Source of the DNA: Verrucomicrobiota bacterium
GTDB taxonomy: Bacteria > Verrucomicrobiota > Lentisphaeria > JABSQK01 > JAJFLO01
Reading direction: 5' to 3'
Length of the DNA stretch: 64,000 bases
Assembly (NCBI GenBank): GCA_021772615.1
Contig: JAJFLQ010000115.1
Location: 1 to 64,000 of the forward strand
Program-made: the position numbers and the translations under genes
Notes under the pieces: model-generated
Database searches by the model: none
What the model was told of the DNA's origin: nothing
Seen by the model: the letters and a program-made list of their open reading frames with translations, nothing else
Part shown: one piece after another, positions 18,508 through 28,559 of the stretch
Position numbering within the stretch: the stretch's first letter is position 1
How the letters are laid out: each line of letters starts with the position of its first letter

Positions 18508-19224
18508 TCAGGCGCCGGCCAGGTAGGCTCGGCGAATGTCCGGATTGCCGAGCAACTCCGATCCGGAGCCGGTCATCTTGATATCGCCGTTCACGAGGAC
18601 ATACGCCCGATCGGCCAGCCGCAGCGCATGGTTCGCATTCTGTTCGACCAGGCAGATGGTGACGCCGGAGTCGGCGATGTCGCGGAGTGTCTGAAAGATA
18701 CGCTGCACGATGATCGGCGCCAGTCCCAGGCTGGGCTCGTCCAGCAGCAACAAAGTCGGTCTGCTCATCATGCCGCGGCCGATCGCCAGCATCTGCTGTT
18801 CGCCTCCCGACAGGGTGCCGGCGCGCTGTTTGCGACGCTCTTTCAACAACGGAAAGAGCTGGTACACTCTGTCCAGGTCGGCGTCTCCGGACCGGTCATT
18901 CACCGGTGTGGCGCCCATGAGCAGGTTTTCGGCGACGGTCATCGCCGGGAACACGCGTCGGCCCTCCGGAACCAGCGCCAGGCCCATTGCGGCGATGCGA
19001 TGTGTGGGCGTTCCAGAAATGTCCACGTTGTTGTAACGAATCTCTCCGCCGGAGATTCGCGGATGTCCGAATATGCTCATCAATAATGTCGATTTTCCGG
19101 CGCCGTTGGCGCCTATAATTGCCACGATCTCCCCGGTGTCGATGTGGAGCGATACGGTCCGCAATGCCTGTATCGGTCCGTAAAACGCCGAAATGCCGTT
19201 GATGTCGAGCAGCGGTGTTGTCAT
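18508..19224 (-). CDS. livF: Branched-chain amino-acid type ABC transporter, ATP-binding protein LivF
   Basis: One of the two ATPases of a LIV-type uptake system. Walker A is GANGAGKSTL (about 37-46), the ABC signature is LSGGEQQML and Walker B is LLLLDEPSLGL; the PEGRRVFP motif is characteristic of LivF rather than LivG. 238 residues is the usual size. The ATG overlaps the livG stop by four bases, so the two are translationally coupled. Confidence 0.95.
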   Translation of the reverse strand: MTTPLLDINGISAFYGPIQALRTVSLHIDTGEIVAIIGANGAGKSTLLMSIFGHPRISGGEIRYNNVDISGTPTHRIAAMGLALVPEGRRVFPAMTVAENLLMGATPVNDRSGDADLDRVYQLFPLLKERRKQRAGTLSGGEQQMLAIGRGMMSRPTLLLLDEPSLGLAPIIVQRIFQTLRDIADSGVTICLVEQNANHALRLADRAYVLVNGDIKMTGSGSELLGNPDIRRAYLAGA

Positions 19225-20102
19225 GCGGTGTAGGCCTCCGTATCCGTGTCGCCGAGATAAGCGGCGATCACGGCCGGGTTGGTGCTGATGTCATTCGGCC
19301 GGCCCGATGCGATGACGACGCCGTGGTCGAGCACGACGATGTGGTCGGAGATACCCATCACCAGTTGCATATCGTGCTCGATCAGAAATACCGTGATGCG
19401 ATGGTCGTCGCGCAGCCGTGCAATCAGAGCGCTGAGATCCTCTGTCTCCCGCGGGTTGAGGCCGGCCGCCGGTTCATCGAGACAGATGATCTGTGGATTC
19501 GTACACAGCGCCCGGGCAATCTCGAGGCGGCGTTGCAGGCCGTAGGGCAGTTCGCCCGCGATCCGGTTTGCGTCATCTTTCAGGCCGAAGACCTCGAGCC
19601 ACTGGCACGCACGCGAGACGACGCGCTTCTCGGAGCGCCTAAATCCCGGTGTATTGAGAAGGCCGGCGACGGGATTGCGATTGGTGGACATGTGTTGGGC
19701 GACGAGCAGATTTTCAATCACCGTCATCTCACGAAACAGACGGATATTCTGAAATGTTCGGGCCAGGCCCGCCCGGTTTACGAGATGCGAACCGCCGAAA
19801 CACTTGTAAAACAGCCGCGTCGCGAATCGCCACGGGTTCAGAAAATCGGTTGGACGAAAGGGTTCGCCCAGTATTCTTACGATATCAATGGTGCGGTCGC
19901 CGTTGCGGAGCGTCAGCTCACCGCTGGTGGCGCGGTAAAAGCCGGTGAGACAGTTGAAGACGGTGGTTTTTCCCGCGCCATTCGGGCCGATCAATGCCGT
20001 GACGGCGTGCGTGTCGACCGCAAAGGATACATCGCTCAATGCGGTGATGCCGCCGAATTGCATGGTGAGATTGGACACGGTGAGAAGCGGCCTATCCGGC
20101 AT
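19221..20102 (-). CDS. livG: Branched-chain amino-acid type ABC transporter, ATP-binding protein LivG
   Basis: Second ATPase of the LIV-type importer. Walker A GPNGAGKTTVFN (about 38-49), LivG-typical LARTFQNIRLF, a slightly altered signature region ELPYGLQRRLEIARAL (the canonical LSYGQQR is replaced) and Walker B IICLDEPAAGLNP. 293 residues, with the small C-terminal BCA_ABC_TP_C segment ending after NDISTNPAVIAAYLG. It overlaps livM by 11 bases upstream and livF by 4 downstream. Confidence 0.95.
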   Translation of the reverse strand: MPDRPLLTVSNLTMQFGGITALSDVSFAVDTHAVTALIGPNGAGKTTVFNCLTGFYRATSGELTLRNGDRTIDIVRILGEPFRPTDFLNPWRFATRLFYKCFGGSHLVNRAGLARTFQNIRLFREMTVIENLLVAQHMSTNRNPVAGLLNTPGFRRSEKRVVSRACQWLEVFGLKDDANRIAGELPYGLQRRLEIARALCTNPQIICLDEPAAGLNPRETEDLSALIARLRDDHRITVFLIEHDMQLVMGISDHIVVLDHGVVIASGRPNDISTNPAVIAAYLGDTDTEAYTA

Positions 20103-21384
20103 GGTTTGCCTCGATAGTAGAAAAAGACGGGCGAACCGGTCGGATGATGCCGCGCGGCCGCCAGATCATCATGAAAACCATGGCGCCGCCAAAGGCGAGG
20201 ACCCGAAAATCGGCAAACTGCCGCAGCGCTTCCGGCAGAATAGTCAGCGCCAGTGCGGCGATAATTACCCCGCGTGTCGAGCCCAGGCCGCCAAGAACGA
20301 CCACCGCCAGGATCAGGGCCGATTCAAAAAATGTGAATGATGTCGGGTTGACGAATCCCTGGTAACCGGCGAAAAAGACGCCTGCGACGCCACCAATGCC
20401 GGCGCCCAGGGTAAATGCCGACAGCTTCACCAGAACATGATTCAGTCCCAGCGAGCGGCAGGCAATCTCGTCTTCGCGCAGCGCCTCCCACGCCCGCCCG
20501 ACCGGCATGCGTTTCAGCCGATGATTGATGTAGACGACGATGCAAACCGTAATCAACAGCAGCAGGTACGTGAAGATATACAACGCCTCCGAGTTGTACT
20601 CGCCGCCAAAGTATTCATGGAATGGTGTGCCGCCATATCGGGCGCGACGTGTAAACTCGATTCCGAACAGTGTAGGTTTCGGCGCAGATACGCCATTCGG
20701 ACCGCCGGTGAAATCAACCCAGTTTGTCAACACCAGACGGATGATCTCGCCGAACCCCAGGGTGGTGATGGCCAGATAATCGCCGTGCATCCGCAAGACC
20801 GGGAAGCCCAGGATACAACCGAAAAGTGCCGCCAGAGCTGCGGCTGCGGGGAGCGACTGCCAGAATCCCCAGCCCAGGTACTGGTGCCCGAGCGCCAGTG
20901 TGTAGGCGCCGATAGCGTAAAACGCAACGAAGCCAAGGTCGAGCAACCCGGCCAGGCCGACAACGATGTTCAGGCCGAGCCCGAGCAGGACGTAAATCAG
21001 GGCCAGGATGAGTACGGTGATAAAATATTTTTTTGCCATAAACGGAAACGCCACCGCGCCGATGAGCACCAGCACCACAAACACGTGCGCCCACAGCCGG
21101 CGCGTGGTCGGCGCGACGGCAACCGGAGCCTGCCTGCGATCCATGATATGCTGAGCGAGCCGCGCGCCCACGCCTGTGTTCAGAAATAGCGCCAATACCA
21201 ATCGCGTGATTGCGATGCCTAGCGCGAGACCGAGTGCGAGTTTGAGGTGGCCGAGGTCGAAATCATATCCATTGAGATGAATGCCGACGATCGGGCAAAA
21301 GATTACTGCTGCCACGGCGAACGCGGTGAGCGTCTCCAGGAGCAGATGTCGAATGGACAGGTTGGTCGGCAAAATGGACGTCAT
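20092..21384 (-). CDS. livM: Branched-chain amino-acid type ABC transporter permease LivM
   Basis: 430 residues, with an N-terminal extension of about 100 residues holding two extra membrane segments, as in E. coli LivM. The conserved core has GLGLNIVVGLAGLLDLG, FYAIGAYT, GDYLAITTLGFGEI and the EAA-like cytoplasmic loop GRAWEALREDEIACRSLGLN that touches the ATPases, ending with a PRGII motif. It starts 16 bases after the livH stop. No periplasmic binding protein gene is within the window, so the substrate (amino acid, urea, or another small molecule) is not decided by context. Confidence 0.94.
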   Translation of the reverse strand: MTSILPTNLSIRHLLLETLTAFAVAAVIFCPIVGIHLNGYDFDLGHLKLALGLALGIAITRLVLALFLNTGVGARLAQHIMDRRQAPVAVAPTTRRLWAHVFVVLVLIGAVAFPFMAKKYFITVLILALIYVLLGLGLNIVVGLAGLLDLGFVAFYAIGAYTLALGHQYLGWGFWQSLPAAAALAALFGCILGFPVLRMHGDYLAITTLGFGEIIRLVLTNWVDFTGGPNGVSAPKPTLFGIEFTRRARYGGTPFHEYFGGEYNSEALYIFTYLLLLITVCIVVYINHRLKRMPVGRAWEALREDEIACRSLGLNHVLVKLSAFTLGAGIGGVAGVFFAGYQGFVNPTSFTFFESALILAVVVLGGLGSTRGVIIAALALTILPEALRQFADFRVLAFGGAMVFMMIWRPRGIIRPVRPSFSTIEANHAG

Positions 21385-21400
21385 CGTAGCTGCATCGGGG

Positions 21401-22318
<918 letters not shown>

Positions 22319-22760
22319 AGGGAGACGTAGAGGCGGGTATGCCGGCACGATTGCCGGTGGGGAATGATAGATCACAATTCGCAATTCGCAAAACCGAATA
22401 CGCCTTAAAACTGGCAGGGACTGTATTCATTGTTACGGTAACGCTGAGTGGATACATTAACCTGGATAATTCATACAACCTCGTCGCGAGGCTGCTTAGC
22501 GTGCTTCAGACCAACGAGTTACGGAGATGAGGTATGATATGTGGCCGCAGTAGAGGTTGCATGAATTATTCAGGCTGGTTTTGTCGAGCTCAATGGCAGG
22601 ACACCTGTTCGTTCAGGCGGCATAATGGTCGATGGTGTTTCACGCTTTTGCATGGGGCACGACATCGATCGATGAATAACGCTTCAGCGTCTGTCCGGTA
22701 TGGCTCACATGCCGGCGGCTGGTAGTGCGGTGACGGCATAGATCACCGGTGGAGGTTTGT
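22319..22760. other. Divergent intergenic region between livH and the YfhO-like gene
   Basis: About 440 bases between two genes that point away from each other, so promoters for both should be here. I could not assign convincing -35/-10 boxes. Short ORFs in it show no family likeness. Confidence 0.4.
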
Positions 22761-24461
22761 GTGTCCCATTCTGCTTCGAACCCGGACAATGAAGGCGATC
22801 TGGAATCCCCTGTGCCGTCACCGCTGTCGCGACGACAACGGCTTACGCGGCTTCTCCGCGACCTTGTTTGTATTGCCATTCTCTATGGTGCGGGGCTGGC
22901 GATTCCCGGCGATTATTCATTGCGTACAGTGTATTCCCGTAGCGTGTCGGACAGCGATAAGACTGATCATGCCAAGACCCTGTGGGCGTCTGCCGAATTT
23001 GGCGGCATGCCAACATACGCCGATGATGATTACAGGCGCAGCTACCTCGATTGCGCGTCCCGAACGCTCGACACCATAGGCGCCCGTGTGTTTCCTCACG
23101 CGGTCGATCGCCTGATCCGGATTTACGGGCTGGCTGCAGCGGTTCTCGCGTTCGCGTTTGCTCGATACATCGGGTTCGGACGTACCAGGAGTACGATCGC
23201 TGCGGCAGCGTACGCAGCAGCGGCGAGCGCCATGGCGATCCGGTTCTGGGACAACGGCGTCATGCCCGCTGCTGTATTGCTGCCGTTGTTGTTGCTGGTA
23301 ACACGCAGGATTTTCGACCGGCCGGTTGCTGTGTCGATCGGTGTGAACGCCGTTGCCATTGGCGTGCTGTTACTGATCGGGCCCGAGCTGCCGGTATTGA
23401 TCGCCGCAGGCGTCGCAACGGCTGCCGCGATTCGGTATGCAGTTGTCTCGCAGCCGACCAGACCGCAGCCAGGATCCTGCCGTTTGCCGGCGTGTGCGGC
23501 GGCGTGTGCGCTTGCCGTGGGGATTGCCGCTTCGATGTACATGCCGCTTATTGAATCCATGTTGCTCACCACGGTCGATAGCATCGACCGACACGGCAAC
23601 GATGATCGGCGTGCTGCCGTTCGCTCCGTCGACTGGTCGGGCATCGAATCCGCGTTGGAAGGCGATCGCGGAATGTACCGAATCAATCCGGTGGGACACC
23701 TTCATGACCACGACGCCCGGAACGGGTTGTCAATGGAATCGATCGGCGGCCGAAACAGACGAATTCTATCGACCTATCGAGAATTTCGGGATGTTTGTCT
23801 GGGGGAGGGCGATGCCGTCGGGTTGCCGCGGAATCGGGCGATCCTGGATATGCTCAATGTCCGGTATCTCATTTCTGAGAAGGCGCTCGACGATGTACGA
23901 CTTCGTGCTGTTCCGGGCAGCTCGAACCGTGGCGCTATGGTTTACGAAAATCCTTCGTGGCTGCCGCGAGTGTGGTTTGTGGCAAAGGTCCAACTGGCGA
24001 CCGACACGAGGGATGCGCTCGACTTTATGAATACCGTCGCGTTCAATCCGCGTTCCGTCGCTATCCTGGAGCGGGCGTTGGTCGAACCGCTGGAAAAGGC
24101 CGGCATCAACGCTGTGACCTTCATCGATTACCGTCCCGATCACATTGATCTGGAAGTTTCCTGCGCGAGCCGGCAACTGCTGATTCTGGGTGAGATGTAT
24201 TATCCGGCGGGATGGAAGGCGACCCTTGACGGCGCCGAGACCACTATCCTCCGGGCGAACGGAATCTTGCGCTCCGTTGTTGTGCCGGCCGGCCGGCATC
24301 GGTTACGTCTTAACTTTGAACCGCTATCGTTCCGAGTGGGGCGAATGGTGTCGTGCACTGCATGGGGCCTCAGCATCCTGCTGATCGGATATGGTCTGAT
24401 CGACATGTCGCGAAGCCGTATGCGACCCGGCGCGAATCAGGCGTTTAACTGTGCGGATTAG
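22761..24461 (+). CDS. YfhO-like polytopic membrane protein, shortened
   Basis: 566 residues. An N-terminal hydrophobic segment (about 35-52), five or so membrane helices between about 120 and 275, then a long extracytoplasmic region. The segments LNVRYLISEKAL, FIDYRPDHIDLEV, LILGEMYYPAGWKATLDG and VPAGRHRLRLNFEP are those of the YfhO family, near the C-terminal membrane helix. Full-length YfhO proteins reach 800 residues or more; here the N-terminal GT-C-like membrane domain is reduced. YfhO is linked to glycosylation of lipoteichoic acids in Gram-positives; the role here is unknown. GTG at 22761 has GGAGG five bases upstream. The last ten codons and the stop lie within a copy of a genomic repeat. 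Confidence 0.72.
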   Translation: MSHSASNPDNEGDLESPVPSPLSRRQRLTRLLRDLVCIAILYGAGLAIPGDYSLRTVYSRSVSDSDKTDHAKTLWASAEFGGMPTYADDDYRRSYLDCASRTLDTIGARVFPHAVDRLIRIYGLAAAVLAFAFARYIGFGRTRSTIAAAAYAAAASAMAIRFWDNGVMPAAVLLPLLLLVTRRIFDRPVAVSIGVNAVAIGVLLLIGPELPVLIAAGVATAAAIRYAVVSQPTRPQPGSCRLPACAAACALAVGIAASMYMPLIESMLLTTVDSIDRHGNDDRRAAVRSVDWSGIESALEGDRGMYRINPVGHLHDHDARNGLSMESIGGRNRRILSTYREFRDVCLGEGDAVGLPRNRAILDMLNVRYLISEKALDDVRLRAVPGSSNRGAMVYENPSWLPRVWFVAKVQLATDTRDALDFMNTVAFNPRSVAILERALVEPLEKAGINAVTFIDYRPDHIDLEVSCASRQLLILGEMYYPAGWKATLDGAETTILRANGILRSVVVPAGRHRLRLNFEPLSFRVGRMVSCTAWGLSILLIGYGLIDMSRSRMRPGANQAFNCAD

Positions 24462-24745
24462 ATGAACCGCGAATGGACGCGAATCAGATCGGAGACATCG
24501 TGTTGCGGTTGGATTGCGAATCAGACGTTTAGCTGTACGGATTTGATGAACCGCGAATGAACCGCGAATGAACCGCGAATGAACCGCGAATGGACGCGAA
24601 TCAGCCTGGAGACATCGTGTTGCGGTTGGATTGCGAATCAGACGTTTAGCTGTACGGATTTGATGGACCGCGAATGAACCGCGAATGAACCGCGAATGGA
24701 CGCGAATCAGATCGGTCGCATCGTGTTGCGGTTTGAGTGCGGATT
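24432..24745 (+). repeat. Nested tandem repeat array, first block
   Basis: Long units begin with GCGAATCAGACG at 24432 (variant), 24516 and 24633. The first period is 84 bp and the second 117 bp; the extra 33 bp are three more copies of an 11-bp word AACCGCGAATG. Each unit then has GGACGCGAATCAG and a spacer with CATCGTGTTGCGG. The block begins inside the end of the YfhO-like gene. Bases 24746-24989, between this block and the next, contain no gene or repeat that I can see. Confidence 0.9.
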
Positions 24746-24989
24746 GGGTTGGGTGAACAATATCGTTGAGTAAAGACTTTCTCACCAAAGATATAAAAAT
24801 GCGCTTTTCGTTGGAGTTCACAGCTTTAGATGTGGCTCTTCAGCGCAACGCAAACGCAACGAACACAGTCCAGTATGGGAAGACTGCGGGTGGCTCCAAT
24901 GCAGGGCTTAGTTCCACAAATCGGGATGGATGAGGCGTTGACCGTAACCGGTAGCACGCAGGAATCACAGGACAGTGATATGGTTGCAG

Positions 24990-25240
24990 GTGCGGATTAG
25001 ATGAACCGCGAATGAACCGCGAATGGACGCGAATGGACGCGAATGGACGCGAATGGACGCGAATCAGATCGGTCGCGACGTGTTGCGGTTGGCGTGCGAA
25101 TCAGACGCTTAGCTGTGCGGATTAGATGAACCGCGAATGGACGCGAATGGACGCGAATCAGATCGGTCGCGACGTGTTGCGGTTGCCGTGCGAATCAGAC
25201 GCCTAGCTGTGCGGATTAGATGAACCGCGAACGGACGCGA
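24990..25240 (+). repeat. Nested tandem repeat array, second block
   Basis: Three further units of the same family. In the first, the 10-bp word GACGCGAATG is expanded to four copies (about 25025-25064), whereas the first block expanded the 11-bp word. GTGCGGATTAGATGAACCGC at the unit boundary is the same text that supplies the stop codon of the YfhO-like gene. The last unit decays at GAACGGACGCG near 25230. Confidence 0.9.
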
Positions 25241-25288
25241 AAAATTCGCATTTTCCGGAAACGATGCCTGATTTTCGGCGGCAGACTA

Positions 25289-25317
25289 TTGCAGCAGATT
25301 ATACACTACCCTAAAAC
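25289..25317 (+). promoter_or_regulatory. Possible promoter of ada
   Basis: TTGCAG, a 17-base spacer and TAAAAC lie just after the repeat array and 34 bases before the ada ATG. Each hexamer matches the sigma70 consensus at four of six positions, so this is tentative. Confidence 0.3.
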
Positions 25318-25350
25318 GAAAACACTATATGGCATGTCAGAAGGGAGCGT

Positions 25351-26406
25351 ATGATTGAAAAACAAAAAGTAGCGGAGTTTTATCGGGCTTTTGTCGATAA
25401 GGATTCGTCGTACGACGGGATATTCTTTGCCGGAATCCGTACGACGGGCATTTTTTGTCGTTCGACCTGCTCGGCACGAAAACCGAAAATCGAAAATTGT
25501 GACTTCTTCGAGACTGCGCAGGAATCACTGCTTGCCGGGTATCGTCCCTGTAAGCGATGCCACCCCCTTGCGTATCCGGACCAAGCATCTGAGCTGATCA
25601 AGACATTAATAGCTGCGGTAGAGGAAAACCCGGAGAAGCGCTGGAAAGATGCGGATTTTCGTGCAGTAGCGGTCGATGCATCGACGGCGAGACGGCAATT
25701 CAAGAAGCGTTTCGGAATGACGTTTGTCGCTTACGCGCGCGCTCGCCGTATGGGAATGGCGCTAAAGGACATTCGCGAGGGCGGCTCAGTTGTTGGGGCA
25801 CAACATGCCGCGGGCTATGAATCCGGCAGTGGGTTCCGCGATGCGTTTTCGCGCATAATGGGGGCGGCGCCCAGCGCAGGAGACCATTGTGTATTTAACG
25901 CGGAGTGGATCGATACACCGCTTGGTGCGATGCTGGCTATCGCAGACGACAAAGCGCTCTATTTGCTGGAGTTCACCGATCGCAAAGGCTTATTCCGTGA
26001 GGTCGAGCGTCTGCGGAAGAGATGCAAGGCAGCGATCATTCCGGGGACGACAGAAATCATCGAATCTGTCGAGGCGGAATTGGACGATTACTTTGCCGGC
26101 ACATTAAAGAGATTTTACACACCAACTGCCTATGTCGGGACCGCGTTCCAAACCTCTGTATGGGAAGCGTTGACCAAAATCCCTTTGGGTACAACCTGCT
26201 CTTACGCCGACTTAGCCACGTCGCTCGATAAGCCCACTGCCGTGCGCGCGGTGGCACGAGCCAACGGCGCCAATCAGCTTGCATTGGTTGTTCCCTGTCA
26301 TCGTGTGATTGGTTCAAATGGGAATCTGACCGGATACGCCGGCGGCTTGAAGCGTAAGCAATGGCTGATCGCGCATGAAAAGAAAACCGCTATCGATTGT
26401 CCGTGA
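25351..26406 (+). CDS. ada: Ada: methylphosphotriester sensor and O6-alkylguanine-DNA alkyltransferase
   Basis: Both repairs alkylated DNA and activates the adaptive response. The N-terminal zinc domain has Cys36, Cys40, Cys67 and Cys70 (FCRSTC...YRPCKRC), where the first cysteine accepts methyl groups from phosphotriesters. An AraC-type helix-turn-helix follows (about 80-170, with ESGSGFRDAFSRIMG). The C-terminal alkyltransferase domain carries the active-site VVPCHRV near residue 316 and the GYAGGLKRK tail. 351 residues is the full family length. AAGGGAG lies four bases before the ATG. No alkA or alkB gene is adjacent, though a glycosylase-like gene is at 31.7 kb. Confidence 0.95.
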   Translation: MIEKQKVAEFYRAFVDKDSSYDGIFFAGIRTTGIFCRSTCSARKPKIENCDFFETAQESLLAGYRPCKRCHPLAYPDQASELIKTLIAAVEENPEKRWKDADFRAVAVDASTARRQFKKRFGMTFVAYARARRMGMALKDIREGGSVVGAQHAAGYESGSGFRDAFSRIMGAAPSAGDHCVFNAEWIDTPLGAMLAIADDKALYLLEFTDRKGLFREVERLRKRCKAAIIPGTTEIIESVEAELDDYFAGTLKRFYTPTAYVGTAFQTSVWEALTKIPLGTTCSYADLATSLDKPTAVRAVARANGANQLALVVPCHRVIGSNGNLTGYAGGLKRKQWLIAHEKKTAIDCP

Positions 26407-26458
26407 CTACGCATTAACCGGCACCGGCCCTCCGCGAGGCTATGCCTGCTCCAAATCC

Positions 26459-27403
26459 ATGCCTGAAATAATTCACACTATTTTGCGAATCACGCTGCTC
26501 GTATTCTGCGCCTGCATGCTTGTTCGCTGGGCGATCAGAAAATGGCTTTCATCCGTGACTCGTCGTCCGTTGCGCGTATCGCAGAGTGTCGGTCCGCAGG
26601 TCCCGTTCTCATGCCCCGTATGCAATCGGAAAGCTGTGGTTGGCTCGACGTATGATATTCGTGAAACGACGGCTGCCGCTAGTGGTCTTGAATGCGGCGA
26701 GCGCCACGCGACCGTGATCAGATGTGGCGAGTGCCAGGCGGAATCTTATGTTCGGGGCCCGTCGGCAAGTTTAAGCGATCTGGATCACACTGAGATCAGT
26801 CGGCGTATTCAGGCAGTCGAAGGAAACCTCGCGGAATGGCGGCGATCTTTGCAGGATTTTCCCGATGTCTTGCCGGCAACAGGTGAGGTGGCCGGCCGGC
26901 GTTTGACTATATCAGCAGTCGTGACGCGTCTTCATGCCGACCGTGACAAGCACGAGGACGTGGGGCCGTGCCTGAAAAAGTCGGAAATCCAGCGAATTGA
27001 GCGGCGGCTCGATGTCTCGCTGAGTCCGAGTTATGCGACGTTTCTTACGGAATTTGGCGATGGCGCGTATTGGCTTTACGGCGCACAGGCTGTCGATCAC
27101 GCTCATCATGTGGACTGGCTGCCGAAAAATCGTCCCAATGTTCCGGCGCGTGTGACCTATCAAGGGAGCTACGTCGCATCCTGTCGCTTGTATTGCCTCA
27201 TGACCGAGGATTCAAATGGTGGCGCCTGGTGTTGGCTACCTGACTTTACTGATGAAAATGGAGAACAACCATTGGGCTACTATGATAGTGACAGAACGGT
27301 GCATTTCCGTGTCAATTTTGTGGATTGGTTGAATCTTCTTGTCGAGCACAAAGATGAAGTCGTGCGTCGTCTCGATAAGGATGGCGCGCTTGGGCTTGGC
27401 TAA
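26459..27403 (+). CDS. Membrane-anchored zinc-ribbon protein with a SUKH (SMI1/KNR4) domain
   Basis: 314 residues from the ATG giving MPEIIHTILR. An N-terminal membrane helix (about 5-25) is followed by a zinc-ribbon-like stretch with FSCPVCN and CGERH...RCGEC (about 50-95), a helical linker, and a C-terminal domain with KKSEIQRIERRLDVSLSPSY and FLTEFGDGAYWLYG, the signature of SMI1/KNR4 (SUKH) domains. SUKH proteins are often immunity proteins against secreted nuclease toxins or act in cell-wall regulation; no toxin gene is adjacent, so immunity is only a hypothesis. An ATG at 26375 inside ada would add 28 residues and lacks a ribosome site. Confidence 0.68.
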   Translation: MPEIIHTILRITLLVFCACMLVRWAIRKWLSSVTRRPLRVSQSVGPQVPFSCPVCNRKAVVGSTYDIRETTAAASGLECGERHATVIRCGECQAESYVRGPSASLSDLDHTEISRRIQAVEGNLAEWRRSLQDFPDVLPATGEVAGRRLTISAVVTRLHADRDKHEDVGPCLKKSEIQRIERRLDVSLSPSYATFLTEFGDGAYWLYGAQAVDHAHHVDWLPKNRPNVPARVTYQGSYVASCRLYCLMTEDSNGGAWCWLPDFTDENGEQPLGYYDSDRTVHFRVNFVDWLNLLVEHKDEVVRRLDKDGALGLG

Positions 27404-27516
27404 CTTTGTCAGCGCTGGCCGCTGTCTTTGGCCGAATCACTAATATAAGGACGGACTAAAAGCGTATCGTTGCAAGTGCTTCCTTCAGGGTAAGCGACAA
27501 TGGCGTGGTGGCGAAT

Positions 27517-28041
27517 ATGAACTCAGTAAAGACAAGGTGGCGATACGTTTTTCTGCATCTCTTGCTGCTATGGATGTTGTCCGTCGTAGTCCTGATTTTT
27601 TACCCGGTAACTGAAGTCGACAGCGGAATGCTGAACGTTGTTGGTCGCTCGGTGCACGACGCGACCGTAGCATTGCCGTTGCTGGCGTTCTTGGTTCTCG
27701 TAGCGCACGGGTTTATCGGCACGATCAAGCAAGATCGATATATGACAGCGACTCGGCGCCGGAAACTTCAACTGGAATTCGGCCAGGCTACAGCCTGCTC
27801 AAGATGCGGCAATTCATCGTGCAGGCTGGAAATTGTTGACTACGAGTATCTGATATTCCTGGTGGTTTTCTGTGTGGAGCGCAGGATTACGGGCACATTT
27901 TGTCGTGCCTGCGCCGTGGCTGTTCTCAACAAGGCGAGTCTGGCTACCCTACTAGGCTGCGTTCTGCTCCCGCCGTTATTTCTTGTTGGGTGGTACAAAC
28001 GACGCAGCATTCTCGGCAGATTCGACCAAGATTGCGAATAG
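27517..28041 (+). CDS. Membrane protein with cytoplasmic zinc-ribbon motifs
   Basis: 174 residues. Membrane helices near 10-30, 48-68 and 140-158; between the last two lies a cysteine-rich segment ACSRCGNSSC...FCRACAVAV that could bind zinc. I know no named family. It follows the SUKH protein gene by 113 bases on the same strand, and both have the unusual pairing of membrane helices and zinc ribbon, so they may belong together. The ATG at 27517 is chosen over a GTG four codons upstream. Confidence 0.5.
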   Translation: MNSVKTRWRYVFLHLLLLWMLSVVVLIFYPVTEVDSGMLNVVGRSVHDATVALPLLAFLVLVAHGFIGTIKQDRYMTATRRRKLQLEFGQATACSRCGNSSCRLEIVDYEYLIFLVVFCVERRITGTFCRACAVAVLNKASLATLLGCVLLPPLFLVGWYKRRSILGRFDQDCE

Positions 28042-28559
28042 CGTCAATAACCATCATCCGCGATGCCGCTGATGTCGTCAACATCACACCACTTCGTGGT
28101 GTGACATCATATCGATCTTGAGGGCGCGGGCGTACATGTCGGGTCACATTCATCGATGCGAAGGCGGGAACCTCGGAGGTGGTCAAGAAAGCAATCCCTC
28201 GGCGACGTCGGTCAACCAACGGCTCCTCACACGTTATTTTCTCAACCGGATTTGTAGCGATGAAGAATAAGCAGTCATCGTGTCTGTTGGTTGCCCTTAT
28301 TCCAAGATTGTTTGCAAACTCCAGGTTCGCGACTAATTTTACCCACCGGAAGTTTGGATAATCGGTTCACATGCTAAGAATCTATGGCGAACAATTGCGG
28401 CGCCTGCGCTGTGAGGAGTGGAAACGACTGCCAATGAATGTGTTGTGGAACCGTGATCGCAGCTGGGTGCGCTGAATTTTACGAGCATGCATCCTGCCAA
28501 AACCGATGCTGCAAGGTGGACAGCCGAGAGTGTCGAAATACTCCCAATGATAGGGGAAA
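28042..28559. other. Intergenic region before the metallopeptidase
   Basis: About 520 bases. Besides the hairpin near 28094 no gene is supported. A 34-codon frame from the ATG near 28371 (MLRIYGEQLR) has no visible relative. Confidence 0.4.
28084..28104 (+). terminator. Perfect 9-bp hairpin, possible terminator
   Basis: TCACACCAC and GTGGTGTGA pair perfectly around a TTC loop (or C-UUCG-type loop), 43 bases after the zinc-ribbon gene. There is no run of T after it, so intrinsic termination is uncertain. Confidence 0.4.

Noticed and set aside
24324-24821. 165-codon minus-strand frame rich in repeated SRFIRGSFAVH-type peptides
   Set aside because: It is simply the translation of the nested tandem repeats.
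24432-25240. CRISPR array
   Set aside because: Units have near-identical spacers and internal tandem words, no regular repeat/unique spacer pattern, and no cas genes are near.
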